Source: an uncultured Sulfitobacter sp.
GTDB lineage: Bacteria > Pseudomonadota > Alphaproteobacteria > Rhodobacterales > Rhodobacteraceae
Assembly: GCA_947502265.1 (NCBI GenBank)
Contig: CANMZB010000028.1
Location: 1-47,324 of the forward strand
Length of the DNA: 47,324 nucleotides
Reading direction: 5' to 3'
The notes beneath the pieces are model-generated. The model made no database searches, had not been told where the DNA came from, and saw only the letters and a list, made by a program, of their open reading frames with translations. The stretch's first letter is position 1, and the number at the start of each line of letters is the position of its first letter. The translations under genes were made by a program, and so were the position numbers. Positions 1 through 9,810 of the stretch are shown here, piece after piece.

Positions 1-160
1 CGACAGATCACCAACCGTCTTCCTCTCTGCCATCGCTCTCGCAGCAACCGTCATATTTTGGTTATGAGTCCTGACCCTAGGTATCTCGAAAAACACAGTC
101 ACCGACATCATCAGACGGCACCGCCAAAATGCCTTATGATACGATCCTGCCCCCTACCGG

Positions 161-316
161 AATCTACCCCAGGTTGTCGAAGACTCCGGCGCCGAACTAG
201 TCGTTCTGGCGCGCTACATGCAAATCCTATCTGACAGCCTATGCCAGAAGATGTCTGGCCGGATCATCAACATCCACCATTCTTTCCTACCCAGCTTCAA
301 GGGGGCAAACCCCTTG
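161..316 (+). pseudogene. purU: purU fragment (formyltetrahydrofolate deformylase)
   Basis: This frame reads as an uninterrupted piece of the catalytic formyltransferase domain of PurU, which hydrolyses 10-formyl-THF to formate and THF. Visible motifs are GAELVVLARYMQ followed by GRIINIHHSFLPSFKGANP; the asparagine/histidine active-site stretch HHSFLPSFKGA is intact. The gene is broken on both sides: an in-frame stop lies just upstream at 137-139, and homology ends abruptly after the GANP motif. Only about 50 of the usual ~285 codons remain, so this is a non-functional relic. It marks an old rearrangement point at the left side of the copper cluster. Confidence 0.8.
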
Positions 317-534
317 TACGTTGATACGTCCTACCTGCCCCGGGTTGCTACGAAGTCGAGGGTCACACCTCCGATGAACAGACCGATCTCGACAGTATTT
401 CGAAGAGTTTTTTCCAAGACGTCAGTCCCCGATCACTGCAGAACATCATTCTCTTTTGGTCAATCCCACGTTGTGCCAGCGGTTAGGCGCCTGCGACACT
501 GGACATTCTCGTGAGTAATGCCTATCTTTGCAGC
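317..534. other. non-coding stretch after the purU relic
   Basis: No gene is recognised here. Short open frames exist but have neither a family-like pattern nor a ribosome-binding site. The stretch 1-160 likewise holds only a short hydrophobic reading (about 15 residues ending at a stop near 66) that could be the tail of another decayed membrane gene. Confidence 0.4.
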
Positions 535-897
535 ATGATCGAACGTGTCATCACCATGCTTGCCATACTCGCGATCACCGTGGTGACGACGGTGACCTCC
601 GCGCACGCGACACGCATGAGCATGAATTCCGGTGTGGATCACGCGAGGCATGTCGCCGACATGATGCACTCTCCGGTCATTGCGAGCCCCGACTGTGCCG
701 CTGGAGAGCACTGTGGACAGGCCGATGCCGAGATGTGCGCGTTCGTCTGCGCAGGTCTCTCGGCCTTTCTGACGTCGGCAGGCGGTGAAGCTGGGCACGC
801 CCACGGTGCCGCCAGTCATGACGTCGCGTCCGAGGCGATCCACGTCAGCCGTGCGCCGGGACTGAACGAACGCCCTCCGAAGCTCCGTCTCCTCTAA
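535..897 (+). CDS. small secreted Cys/His-rich protein
   Basis: This 120-residue protein begins with a typical Sec signal peptide (Ile/Val/Leu-rich core over residues 4-18, then TSAHA as a likely cleavage site). The mature part is rich in His, Met and Cys, with CAAGEHC and CAFVC motifs, and could bind metal in the periplasm. The start at 535 was chosen because it puts the signal sequence at the N-terminus; a GTG at 511 in the same frame would add eight residues in front of it. It lies 73 bases before the multicopper oxidase and probably belongs to the same copper unit. I do not recognise the family; metal binding is inferred from composition and context. Confidence 0.6.
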   Translation: MIERVITMLAILAITVVTTVTSAHATRMSMNSGVDHARHVADMMHSPVIASPDCAAGEHCGQADAEMCAFVCAGLSAFLTSAGGEAGHAHGAASHDVASEAIHVSRAPGLNERPPKLRLL

Positions 898-942
898 TCG
901 CGCCCGGGCAGACGCCTGCGGCGTCCCATCGGCCTTGATGAA

Positions 943-959
943 CGGGACGGGATGTCCCG
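943..959 (+). promoter_or_regulatory. 6 bp hairpin abutting the SD of the multicopper oxidase
   Basis: CGGGAC (943-948) and GTCCCG (954-959) form an inverted repeat around a 5-base loop. It ends exactly where the Shine-Dalgarno GAGGAG (959-964) of the gene starting at 971 begins. It could modulate translation, but could also be chance in GC-rich DNA. Confidence 0.3.
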
Positions 960-970
960 AGGAGACGACC

Positions 971-2500
971 ATGAACACGCTTTCACGACGCGGCTTTCTT
1001 GCCGCAAGCGCCGCCGCCATTGGCGCGGCACAGATGCCCCGCATCGCCTTTGCGCAAGGGGCGGCGCCGATCAGCCTCGCCGCCGCGACCCGGACCCTCG
1101 ATATCGATGGACGCGCCGCAACCGTCTTTGGCCTTGTCGGTCCCAGCGGTCAGGGGTTGATCCTCGACCCCGGCCAGAGGTTCCGGGTCGATCTGACCAA
1201 CGATCTTGATGTCGGCACCATCATCCACTGGCATGGCCAGATCCCGCCCAATGCGCAGGACGGCGTGCCGGACATGCCGATGCCCCTCCTCGCGTCCGGA
1301 GAGACCCGATCCTACGATTTTGAGACGCGGCCGGGCACGCATTGGATGCACAGCCATGTGCCGACGCAAGAGATGCAGCTGCTGGCAGCACCGCTGATCG
1401 TGCGCTCGGCCGAGGACGTTGCTGCTGACCGGCAGGAGGTCGTGATGTTCCTGCATGATTTCTCCTTCAAGGGCCCCGAGGAGGTTCTGGCGGAGATCGG
1501 CGCGGGTCATGGCGGCGGACACGGCGCAGGTCATAGTGCCACTGCGGCGCCCGATCAAGGCGCGCCCATGGGAGGCATGGGCGCGATGCAGGGCATGGAT
1601 CATGGCGCGATGGGCCATGGCGGCATGGGCAACATGGGTGCGATGATGGGCATGGGCGGCCAGATGGGCGGCATGGCCATGGACCTGAACGATTACGACT
1701 GGGACGCCTATCTCGCCAACGACCGGACCCTGTCGGACCCCGAGGTGGTGCAGGTCGAGCGTGGCGGGCGCATCCGGCTGCGGGTCATCAACGCCGCCGC
1801 GGCGACGGTGTTCTGGATCGACACCGGGGGTGCCGAGGCGCGACTGGTCGCGACGGACGGCCACGCCGTCCAGCCTGTCGCGGGCAACCGGTTCGGGCTG
1901 GCCATGGGTCAGCGGCTGGACATCGAGATCGACCTGCCGAACGACGGCGGCACCTGGCCGATCCTCGCCCTGCGCGAAGGCGCGCGCGAGCGCACCGGCC
2001 TGATCCTCGCTACGCAGGGAGCCGAGGTCCGGCGCCTCGATGCCATGGCGGAGACCGCAGCACCCGCGTTCGACACCGATCTTGCACAGGAGGCGCGCCT
2101 CATCGCCCGCGATCCCCTGCCGGATCGGCAGGTGGACCGCAGCCAGATGCTGATGCTCGGCGGCTCGATGCAGCCCTATGTCTGGACGATCAACCGGGCC
2201 GTCTGGGGCCAGCACCAGCCGATCACCGCGCGCAGCGGCGAACGGGTCGTGCTGTCGTTCCACAACATGTCGATGATGGCCCACCCGATGCATCTGCACG
2301 GGCATGTGTTCCAGGTCGTCGGCCTGAACGGGCGGCGTGTTGCCGGTGCCCTGCGCGACACGGTTCACGTTCCGCCGATGTCGATGGTCGATGTCGCCCT
2401 GGACGCCGGCGAGGCCGCGCGCTGGATGCTGCATTGCCATCACATGCCGCACCTTGCGACCGGCATGATGACCGAATTCGCGGTCACGGCGTCGGTGTGA
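971..2500 (+). CDS. Tat-exported multicopper oxidase, Met/His-rich (CueO/CopA-like)
   Basis: This 509-residue protein is a periplasmic multicopper oxidase, probably a cuprous oxidase that detoxifies Cu(I) at the expense of oxygen. The N-terminus has a twin-arginine signal (SRRGFLAAS, ending near FAQ). Copper-ligand motifs appear in family order: HWHG, HWMHSH, HPMHLHGH and HCHHMPH followed by a Met ligand. Between cupredoxin domains 1 and 2 lies a Gly/Met/His-rich segment of about 60 residues (1495-1680), as in CueO/CopA/PcoA proteins where such inserts bind extra Cu(I). Start at 971 is preferred over the upstream ATGs (935, 938) because GAGGAG lies 6 bases before it and the Tat motif then sits at residues 4-12. 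It heads the copper cluster. Confidence 0.9.
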   Translation: MNTLSRRGFLAASAAAIGAAQMPRIAFAQGAAPISLAAATRTLDIDGRAATVFGLVGPSGQGLILDPGQRFRVDLTNDLDVGTIIHWHGQIPPNAQDGVPDMPMPLLASGETRSYDFETRPGTHWMHSHVPTQEMQLLAAPLIVRSAEDVAADRQEVVMFLHDFSFKGPEEVLAEIGAGHGGGHGAGHSATAAPDQGAPMGGMGAMQGMDHGAMGHGGMGNMGAMMGMGGQMGGMAMDLNDYDWDAYLANDRTLSDPEVVQVERGGRIRLRVINAAAATVFWIDTGGAEARLVATDGHAVQPVAGNRFGLAMGQRLDIEIDLPNDGGTWPILALREGARERTGLILATQGAEVRRLDAMAETAAPAFDTDLAQEARLIARDPLPDRQVDRSQMLMLGGSMQPYVWTINRAVWGQHQPITARSGERVVLSFHNMSMMAHPMHLHGHVFQVVGLNGRRVAGALRDTVHVPPMSMVDVALDAGEAARWMLHCHHMPHLATGMMTEFAVTASV

Positions 2501-2506
2501 TCCGGG

Positions 2507-2531
2507 CGGGGCGTCCGGACAGGGCGCCCCG
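2507..2531 (+). terminator. GC-rich hairpin after the multicopper oxidase
   Basis: CGGGGCG (2507-2513) pairs with CGCCCCG (2525-2531), just 6 bases after the stop codon. There is no T-run, so it may be a weak terminator or an mRNA-stabilising hairpin. The following genes need not depend on the upstream promoter. Confidence 0.4.
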
Positions 2532-2627
2532 ATGTCCCGACACCGATCCTGTGCTGTCCTGCCCCATGTTGTCGTGATGGCCGGTCAATAGGCGCACCCT
2601 GCGGGTGAAAATCAGGAGGATGAGACG

Positions 2628-2753
2628 ATGAACTGGAACGATATGGGCTCCGGAATGGGTTTCGGAATGGGGATTGGCTGGCTCTTCGGCCTGCTGATCC
2701 TTGCGCTGGTGGTTTTGGCCATAGCAGCGCTGGTCAAATATCTTCGGAAATAG
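2628..2753 (+). CDS. 41-residue membrane protein
   Basis: A short ORF of 41 codons with a good ribosome-binding site (AGGAGG at about 2614-2619). The protein has a Met/Gly-rich start (MNWNDMGSGMGFGMG) and one strongly hydrophobic helix (about residues 17-37), then a basic KYLRK end. Small one-helix proteins of this kind are common in copper and multicopper-oxidase operons of alphaproteobacteria. The Met-rich N-terminus might contact Cu(I), but that is speculation. It precedes the DUF302 gene by 16 bases, so the two are probably co-transcribed. Confidence 0.65.
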   Translation: MNWNDMGSGMGFGMGIGWLFGLLILALVVLAIAALVKYLRK

Positions 2754-2769
2754 ACGAAAGGACTTCTCA

Positions 2770-3156
2770 ATGGCTTACACAATCAATCGCATGATCCCCG
2801 ACATCGGGATCGAAGACGTCGACCCGCGCACCCGTGCTGCGCTGGCGGACTATGGCTTCGGCGTCCTGACCGAGATCGACGTCAAGGCTACGATGAAAAA
2901 GAAGCTTGACGTCGAGATGCCCGCCTACCGCATCCTCGGCGCCTGCAACCCGAAGATGGCGTATCAGGCGATCGGGATCGAGCCTCGGGTCGGCGCGATG
3001 CTGCCCTGTAACGTCATCCTGCGCGAGGTGGACGGCGGCGTGGAAGTCAGCGCCATCGATCCTGTGGCGTCGATGCAGGCGATTGAGAACGCCGAGCTGA
3101 CGGCCGTGGCGGGCGAGGTGCGTGACCTCCTGGCGAAGGCCATCGCGGCGGTGTGA
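2770..3156 (+). CDS. DUF302 domain protein
   Basis: This 128-residue protein is a full-length DUF302 member. The family core is visible: an N-terminal region with GFGVLTEIDVKATMKKKL, then YRILGACNP, followed by an acidic beta-rich stretch ending ...VSAIDPVASM. DUF302 proteins are small alpha/beta proteins of unknown biochemical role, often found beside copper or sulfur-oxidation genes. No signal peptide is visible, so it is probably cytoplasmic. The stop is followed after one base by the start of the next gene, indicating translational coupling in an operon. Confidence 0.85.
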   Translation: MAYTINRMIPDIGIEDVDPRTRAALADYGFGVLTEIDVKATMKKKLDVEMPAYRILGACNPKMAYQAIGIEPRVGAMLPCNVILREVDGGVEVSAIDPVASMQAIENAELTAVAGEVRDLLAKAIAAV

Positions 3157-3157
3157 G

Positions 3158-3832
3158 ATGAGCCTGCGCGCCACCATTCTCGCCGGCCTTGCGATCCTCG
3201 GGATCGTCCTGCTCGCTGTCTGGCAGGTCGCGCCTTCGGTGTTCGCCGAGGCGCGCAGCCTTCTGCAGCCCGAGCGTCTGGAGAAACTGGTTGCGCGCGC
3301 CGGCCTCTGGGGGCCGGTCGTGATCGTCACGTTCATGACCATTGCGGTCGTAGCCAGCCCGATCCCGAGCGCGCCCATCGCAATGGTGGCAGGTGCGGCC
3401 TACGGGCATGTCTGGGGGACAGGGCTGGTCGTGATCGGGGCGGAACTCGGGGCGCTGATCGCCTTCGGCCTCGCGCGGGTTCTGGGGCATGATGTCTTGC
3501 GGCGGGTTTTTGGTGACCGCGTCGATGCCGGGCTGCTCGGCTCGCAGAACGCGTTGACGGCGACGGTTTTCGCCAGCCGCCTTATGCCCTTCGTGTCCTT
3601 CGACATGGTCAGCTACGCGGCCGGACTCAGCCGTCTCCATGCTTGGCGTTTCGCCGTCGCGACACTGGCGGGCATCATCCCGGCGAGCTTCCTGCTTGCC
3701 CATTTCGGCGGCGAGGCGGTTAGCGGAGACCTCGGGCGCGCAACTTGGGCAGTTCTCGGTCTCGGGCTCGTGACGGGCTTGCCGCTGCTCTGGGTGGCGC
3801 TGCGGCAAAAGCCTGAAAAGGAAAATCCATGA
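3158..3832 (+). CDS. TVP38/TMEM64 (VTT/DedA-like) membrane protein
   Basis: A 224-residue polytopic inner-membrane protein of the VTT/DedA superfamily, proposed lipid scramblases or transporters. Seen: an N-terminal helix (residues 4-24), then the family's re-entrant region around SAPIAMVAGAAYGHVWG, followed by the conserved arginine/proline loop FASRLMPFVSFDMVSYAAGL and a final pair of helices. Start at 3158 follows the DUF302 stop by one base and gives a clean N-terminal helix. The 3' end overlaps the next start by 4 bases (ATGA). Its role in copper clusters is unknown; related genes commonly sit next to MCO and mercury/copper operons. Confidence 0.85.
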   Translation: MSLRATILAGLAILGIVLLAVWQVAPSVFAEARSLLQPERLEKLVARAGLWGPVVIVTFMTIAVVASPIPSAPIAMVAGAAYGHVWGTGLVVIGAELGALIAFGLARVLGHDVLRRVFGDRVDAGLLGSQNALTATVFASRLMPFVSFDMVSYAAGLSRLHAWRFAVATLAGIIPASFLLAHFGGEAVSGDLGRATWAVLGLGLVTGLPLLWVALRQKPEKENP

Positions 3833-5139
3833 CGAAAAGTGATTACGAGAAAAACAGCATTACCCTCCCGGGTGCTGTGGCCATGGGAACCGGCGTGATG
3901 ATCGGCGCGGGCATCTTCGCGCTGACCGGGCAGATCGCCGAACTCGCCGGGCCTCTCTTCCCGCTCTCGTTCATCGTGGGCGCCATCGTGACCGCGTTCA
4001 GCGCCTACACCTACATCAAGATGTCGAACGCGTATCCGTCAGCGGGCGGCATCGGGATGATCCTGAAGAAGGCCTACGGCCCGACGACGGTCGCGGCGGG
4101 CGCGGCCCTCCTGATGGCGCTGTCGATGGTGATCAACGAAAGCCTCGTCGCGCGCACCTTCGGCACCTACACGCTGCGTGCGTTCGGCGGCGATCCGGAC
4201 AGCATCCTCGTGCCTATTCTCGGTGTCGGGCTGATCGTCTTCGCCTATCTCGTGAACGCATCGGGCACCCGGTCGGTCGGGCTGTTCTCCATCATCATGG
4301 CCGTGCTCAAGGTGGGCGGCATCGCGCTGTTCGGCGCAGCGGGTCTTTGGGCAAGCGGCATCTCGTTCGAGGCGACGGGTGATGATTTTGCAGCCACAGG
4401 GTTCGTGGCGTCGGTTGCGCTGTCGATCCTGGCCTTCAAGGGCTTCACGACCATCACCAACAGCGGCGCAGAGGTCACCGACCCGCACCGCAACGTGGGC
4501 CGGGCCATCATCTGGTCCATCGCGCTCTGCGTCGTCGTCTATCTGTTGGTGGCCTTCGCGGTCGGCTCCAGCCTGCCGCTCGACCGCATCGTGGCGGCGA
4601 AGGACTACGCGCTGGCCGAGGCCGCCGAGCCCGCGCTCGGGCAAGCAGGCTTCTACCTGACGGTGGCGCTGGCGCTGGTGGCCACCGCGTCGGGTCTGAT
4701 CGCCAGCGTGTTCGCGGTCTCGCGGATGCTGGCGATGCTGACCGACATGAAAATGATCCCGCACAGCCATTTCGGGATGCAAGGCACGATCAAGGACCAC
4801 ACGCTCGTCTACACCGTCGTGATAGCGGGCTTCCTGACGGTCTTCTTCGATCTCAGCCGCATCGCCTCGCTCGGGGCCTTCTTCTATCTGGTGATGGACA
4901 TGATCATCCACTTCGGCGTGTTCCGGCATCTGCGCGAGGAAATTGGTGCGCAAGGCTGGGTGTTGCTGACGGCCATCGCCCTCGACGCCGTGGTGCTGGC
5001 CGCCTTCGCTGCGATGAAGTGGCAGTCCGACCCGCTCATCGTCGTGGTCGGCATTCTTGGCATGGCGCTGGTGTTCCTGTTCGTCCGGCTGTTCTTAGCG
5101 CGCAATCCTGTCGGGGAAGGCGCTCACGACCATCACTAA
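3829..5139 (+). CDS. APC-family amino acid/polyamine permease
   Basis: A 436-residue transporter with about 12 predicted membrane helices. The APC signature is in helix 1: [16 protein letters not shown], the glycine-rich substrate-binding break typical of the superfamily. Helix 6 contains [18 protein letters not shown], matching the F-x-G-F/E motif region. The C-terminus ends in a His tail (GAHDHH). It overlaps the upstream gene by 4 bases. Substrate cannot be told from sequence; an amino acid or polyamine is usual. Its repeated occurrence next to copper genes is noted in roseobacters, but a direct role in metal transport is not established. Confidence 0.85.
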   Translation: MTKSDYEKNSITLPGAVAMGTGVMIGAGIFALTGQIAELAGPLFPLSFIVGAIVTAFSAYTYIKMSNAYPSAGGIGMILKKAYGPTTVAAGAALLMALSMVINESLVARTFGTYTLRAFGGDPDSILVPILGVGLIVFAYLVNASGTRSVGLFSIIMAVLKVGGIALFGAAGLWASGISFEATGDDFAATGFVASVALSILAFKGFTTITNSGAEVTDPHRNVGRAIIWSIALCVVVYLLVAFAVGSSLPLDRIVAAKDYALAEAAEPALGQAGFYLTVALALVATASGLIASVFAVSRMLAMLTDMKMIPHSHFGMQGTIKDHTLVYTVVIAGFLTVFFDLSRIASLGAFFYLVMDMIIHFGVFRHLREEIGAQGWVLLTAIALDAVVLAAFAAMKWQSDPLIVVVGILGMALVFLFVRLFLARNPVGEGAHDHH

Positions 5140-5144
5140 AGGGC

Positions 5145-5175
5145 TTGAGCTTCCAGTCCTTGGAGGCGGCAAGCA
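5145..5175 (+). promoter_or_regulatory. candidate MerR-family promoter before the copper ATPase
   Basis: TTGAGC (5145-5150) is a possible -35 box overlapping an imperfect inverted repeat with 7-7-7 geometry (AGCTTCC, 7 bases, GGAGGCG; 5 of 7 positions pair). The spacing to the presumed -10 (5170-5175) would be 19 bases, as in CueR-type promoters, although that hexamer is a poor match. Similar architecture to the much better site at 7813. Confidence 0.4.
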
Positions 5176-5200
5176 AGAAACATCGAAAGGCTGGCAGACC

Positions 5201-7534
<2,334 letters not shown>

Positions 7535-7554
7535 TCATCCAAAAGGAGAAACAA

Positions 7555-7752
7555 ATGACCGATTTGCATGTTCCGGACCTGAGTTGCGGCCATTGTAAGG
7601 CGACGATTGAGAAAGCGATTAAGACACTTGATCCAGATGCTCACATCAGTTTCGACATGGATGCGCGAAATATTCATGTCACCAGTGGTGTCGCAACCGG
7701 AATGATAGTGACGACACTTTCCGAGGCTGGTTATCCGACCTCCCAAATTTAG
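7555..7752 (+). CDS. copZ: CopZ-like heavy-metal-associated domain chaperone
   Basis: A 65-residue single HMA domain. The metal site is LSCGHCKATIEKAI (Cys pair at residues 11 and 14), a CxxC loop followed by the typical helix; the beta4 segment ends AGYPTSQI. It would carry Cu(I) in the cytoplasm and hand it to the upstream ATPase. The Met usually preceding the first Cys (GMxCxxC) is replaced by Leu-Ser. A good SD (AAAGGAG) lies in the 20-base gap after the ATPase stop. Its base composition is clearly lower in GC than the ATPase gene, marking the start of a differently sourced block. Confidence 0.88.
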   Translation: MTDLHVPDLSCGHCKATIEKAIKTLDPDAHISFDMDARNIHVTSGVATGMIVTTLSEAGYPTSQI

Positions 7753-7812
7753 CACCTGAAAATGATCGGGCACCGTAACTGGCCCGCTCGCGACACTGTG
7801 AAGACCAATCAT

Positions 7813-7843
7813 TTGACCCTCCCCCTGCTGGAGGGTGTAGCGA
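7813..7843 (+). promoter_or_regulatory. CueR-type (MerR family) copper promoter/operator
   Basis: A perfect 7-7-7 inverted repeat, ACCCTCC (7816-7822), CCCTGCT, GGAGGGT (7830-7836), overlaps the -35 hexamer TTGACC (7813-7818). A 19-base spacer leads to TAGCGA (7838-7843). Long spacer, dyad position and even the central bases closely match operators of CueR-type regulators, which underwind the DNA to activate transcription on Cu(I). It would drive the second multicopper oxidase and the cytochrome c. No cueR gene is present in this window, so the regulator must lie elsewhere. Confidence 0.8.
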
Positions 7844-7933
7844 AACACGACACAATGACCTGTGCGGAAATTCGATGAATACGGCAGCTCTTGTTGTGAC
7901 CACCTATCTTGCTCCTTCAGTATGAGGCAAACC

Positions 7934-9232
7934 ATGAACAGACGCCACTTCCTCGCATCGGCTTCAGCTCTCGCGATCCTTCCGACCGTGACAATCGCAG
8001 CTCAAAATCCGCTTCGGCTGCGGGCGGAAGCTGTCGTGCAGCAAATTCTTCCAGCCGGAAACGCGGCGACGGCCATGCTTGGCTTCAACGGATCAATGCC
8101 CGGGCCTGCCCTTCGGGTTGCTCGTGGTGAACCTGTCTCGATCGACGTGGTAAACGGGCTGGACGAAGGCACTGCCGTTCACTGGCACGGCCTCCGTATC
8201 GAAAACCGGATGGACGGCGTCCCTGTGCTGACACAGGAGCTCATCAACCCGGGCGAGAGCATGGCCTATCGTTTCACGCCACCGGATGCCGGCACCTACT
8301 GGTATCACTCCCACTATATTTCTTATGAACAGGTTGCCCGCGGAATGATGGGGCCGCTGATTGTCGAAGACGATGTGCCCCCTGACGTCGATCAGGATAT
8401 TACTGTGGTGATATCGGACTGGATGTTGAGCGAGGACGGTAGCCTGTCTGAAGACTTCGCCAATATGCACTCCGTCGCCCATGGCGGATATATGGGGAAT
8501 TTCGCGCGTGCCTTCCTTTCCGCCTCCTCGGTCAGGCAGGGTGATCGCGTCCGGTTTCGTGTGATCAATGCGGCGACAAACCGTATCGTCCCTTTGGCCG
8601 TCACTGGCGCCGGTGGCATGGTTGTCGCTCTGGATGGTATGGCATTGGTCGAGCCCCGCCCGTTGAGCGAACTTGTGCTCGCGCCAGCACAGCGGGCGGA
8701 TCTGATCGTCGATATCTCCGGACCCGTAGAGATTGACATGTTAACCCGCCAAGGCGCGTTCCGTTTGGCGGATCTGAAAATAGACGGTGCAAATACGCAA
8801 AGACAACCAAGCCCTATCACTGCCCTCGCTCCGCATGGGTTGCCTGCCCCGTCTGAACCCACCCAGCACTTGACGCTAACGATGATGGGGGGCGCTATGG
8901 CGAGAGGACATGGCGGCACTAATATTTGGGCGTTCAATGATGTGTCCGATTTGCCGGAACAGCCATTTGGATCATTTAGCCGGGGTGAGACAGTGCGTAT
9001 GACGCTAGTCAATGACACCGCATTTGCGCACGGTATCCACCTTCACGGCCATCACTTCTTCGAGGCTGGGGAGGATAACGCGCTGGGCGATTTGCGTGAT
9101 ACGACGCTTGTCGAAGCAAACGAGAAGCGTGACATCATCTGCGTCTTTGACAACCCCGGCCGATGGCTGCTGCATTGTCATATGTTAAGCCATGCCGTTG
9201 GTGGCATGCGGACTTGGGTGAATGTGGCATGA
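7934..9232 (+). CDS. multicopper oxidase with signal peptide (second copy)
   Basis: A 432-residue periplasmic multicopper oxidase distinct from the one at 971. Signal: [15 protein letters not shown], a twin-arginine-like start. Ligand motifs: [24 protein letters not shown] and [12 protein letters not shown]. It lacks the long Met/His insert of the first oxidase, though [10 protein letters not shown] is a shorter one. Start at 7934 is preferred over 7922 because GAGG lies 6 bases upstream of it. It follows the CueR-type promoter and overlaps the cytochrome c gene by 3 bases. The HCHxxxH-x4-G(M) end resembles copper oxidases that use cytochrome or azurin-like partners. Function as a copper or phenol oxidase is inferred. 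Confidence 0.9.
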   Translation: MNRRHFLASASALAILPTVTIAAQNPLRLRAEAVVQQILPAGNAATAMLGFNGSMPGPALRVARGEPVSIDVVNGLDEGTAVHWHGLRIENRMDGVPVLTQELINPGESMAYRFTPPDAGTYWYHSHYISYEQVARGMMGPLIVEDDVPPDVDQDITVVISDWMLSEDGSLSEDFANMHSVAHGGYMGNFARAFLSASSVRQGDRVRFRVINAATNRIVPLAVTGAGGMVVALDGMALVEPRPLSELVLAPAQRADLIVDISGPVEIDMLTRQGAFRLADLKIDGANTQRQPSPITALAPHGLPAPSEPTQHLTLTMMGGAMARGHGGTNIWAFNDVSDLPEQPFGSFSRGETVRMTLVNDTAFAHGIHLHGHHFFEAGEDNALGDLRDTTLVEANEKRDIICVFDNPGRWLLHCHMLSHAVGGMRTWVNVA

Positions 9233-9654
9233 GGTGGCTCATAGTGGCCCTGCTGTCACTGGCGTCCGCTGCCGTCGCGGATCATAACTGGCAACAACGT
9301 GACATTGTTGCCGGCCGCGACCTGTATGCAAACAATTGCGCATCGTGCCATGGTGTAAACCTTGAGGGGCAGCCGAACTGGCAATCCCCCAATTCTGATG
9401 GAGTTCTTCCAGCCCCGCCTCATGATGGGTCGGGCCACACGTGGCACCATGACGACGAACTGCTGTTTGAATACACCAAGATTGGTGGCAAAGCGGCTTT
9501 GGAAGTCAGAGGGGTTTCAGGATTCGATAGCGGAATGCCCGCCTTCGCTGAAACGCTCACGGATGACGAGATTTGGGACATCCTTGCTTACATCAGATCA
9601 ACCTGGACGGAACGGGAACAAGAAATCCAAGCCAGCCAGAACCCACCGCACTGA
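9229..9654 (+). CDS. secreted c-type cytochrome
   Basis: A 141-residue class I cytochrome c. A signal peptide (residues 1-17, ending SAAVA) precedes a heme motif CASCH (Cys37, Cys40, His41) and a likely distal ligand Met103 in SGMPAF. The C-terminal helix EIWDILAYI is typical. The start ATG overlaps the oxidase stop (ATGA), so the two are translationally coupled; the cytochrome probably exchanges electrons with the multicopper oxidase in the periplasm. The sequence [19 protein letters not shown] is shared by cytochromes found beside copper oxidases. Its stop overlaps the next ATG, so the operon originally continued. Confidence 0.9.
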   Translation: MRWLIVALLSLASAAVADHNWQQRDIVAGRDLYANNCASCHGVNLEGQPNWQSPNSDGVLPAPPHDGSGHTWHHDDELLFEYTKIGGKAALEVRGVSGFDSGMPAFAETLTDDEIWDILAYIRSTWTEREQEIQASQNPPH

Positions 9655-9713
9655 TGGCAAATGCACATCACGATCATTTCCTGACCAGCGCATATGATCA
9701 CGGCAGTCAGCAC
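9654..9713 (+). pseudogene. 5' stub of a His-rich gene cut by an IS end
   Basis: ATG at 9654 overlaps the cytochrome stop (TGATG) and starts a frame reading [20 protein letters not shown]. This frame runs into an IS6-type terminal sequence at 9714, after which the reading is transposon-derived. It appears to be the first 20 codons of the next operon gene, whose remainder has been lost. The product is not identifiable; His-rich starts fit metal proteins. Confidence 0.5.
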
Positions 9714-9745
9714 GGCGCTGTCAGACAAATGCGCACCAGCCTGAG
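9714..9745 (+). repeat. solo IS6-family terminal end
   Basis: GGCGCTGTCAGACAAATGCG matches, with few changes, the left end of the intact IS6 element at 9811 (GGCGTTGTCAGACAAATACG). Each is preceded by CAC. The following 65 bases (9746-9810) do not match the element, so this is an orphan end of an earlier related insertion, possibly a trace of deletion between two copies. Confidence 0.65.
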
Positions 9746-9810
9746 TTCACCAGCAACCCTAATCTCTCAGGCTGCGCGGAGCTCGCGCCACTCGGCAAGA
9801 GCGGCGGCAC

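Noticed and set aside
983..2452. 489-codon open frame on the - strand opposite the multicopper oxidase
   Set aside because: It mirrors the GC-rich codon pattern of the real gene, has no recognisable motif and no SD; the + strand frame has all copper-ligand motifs.
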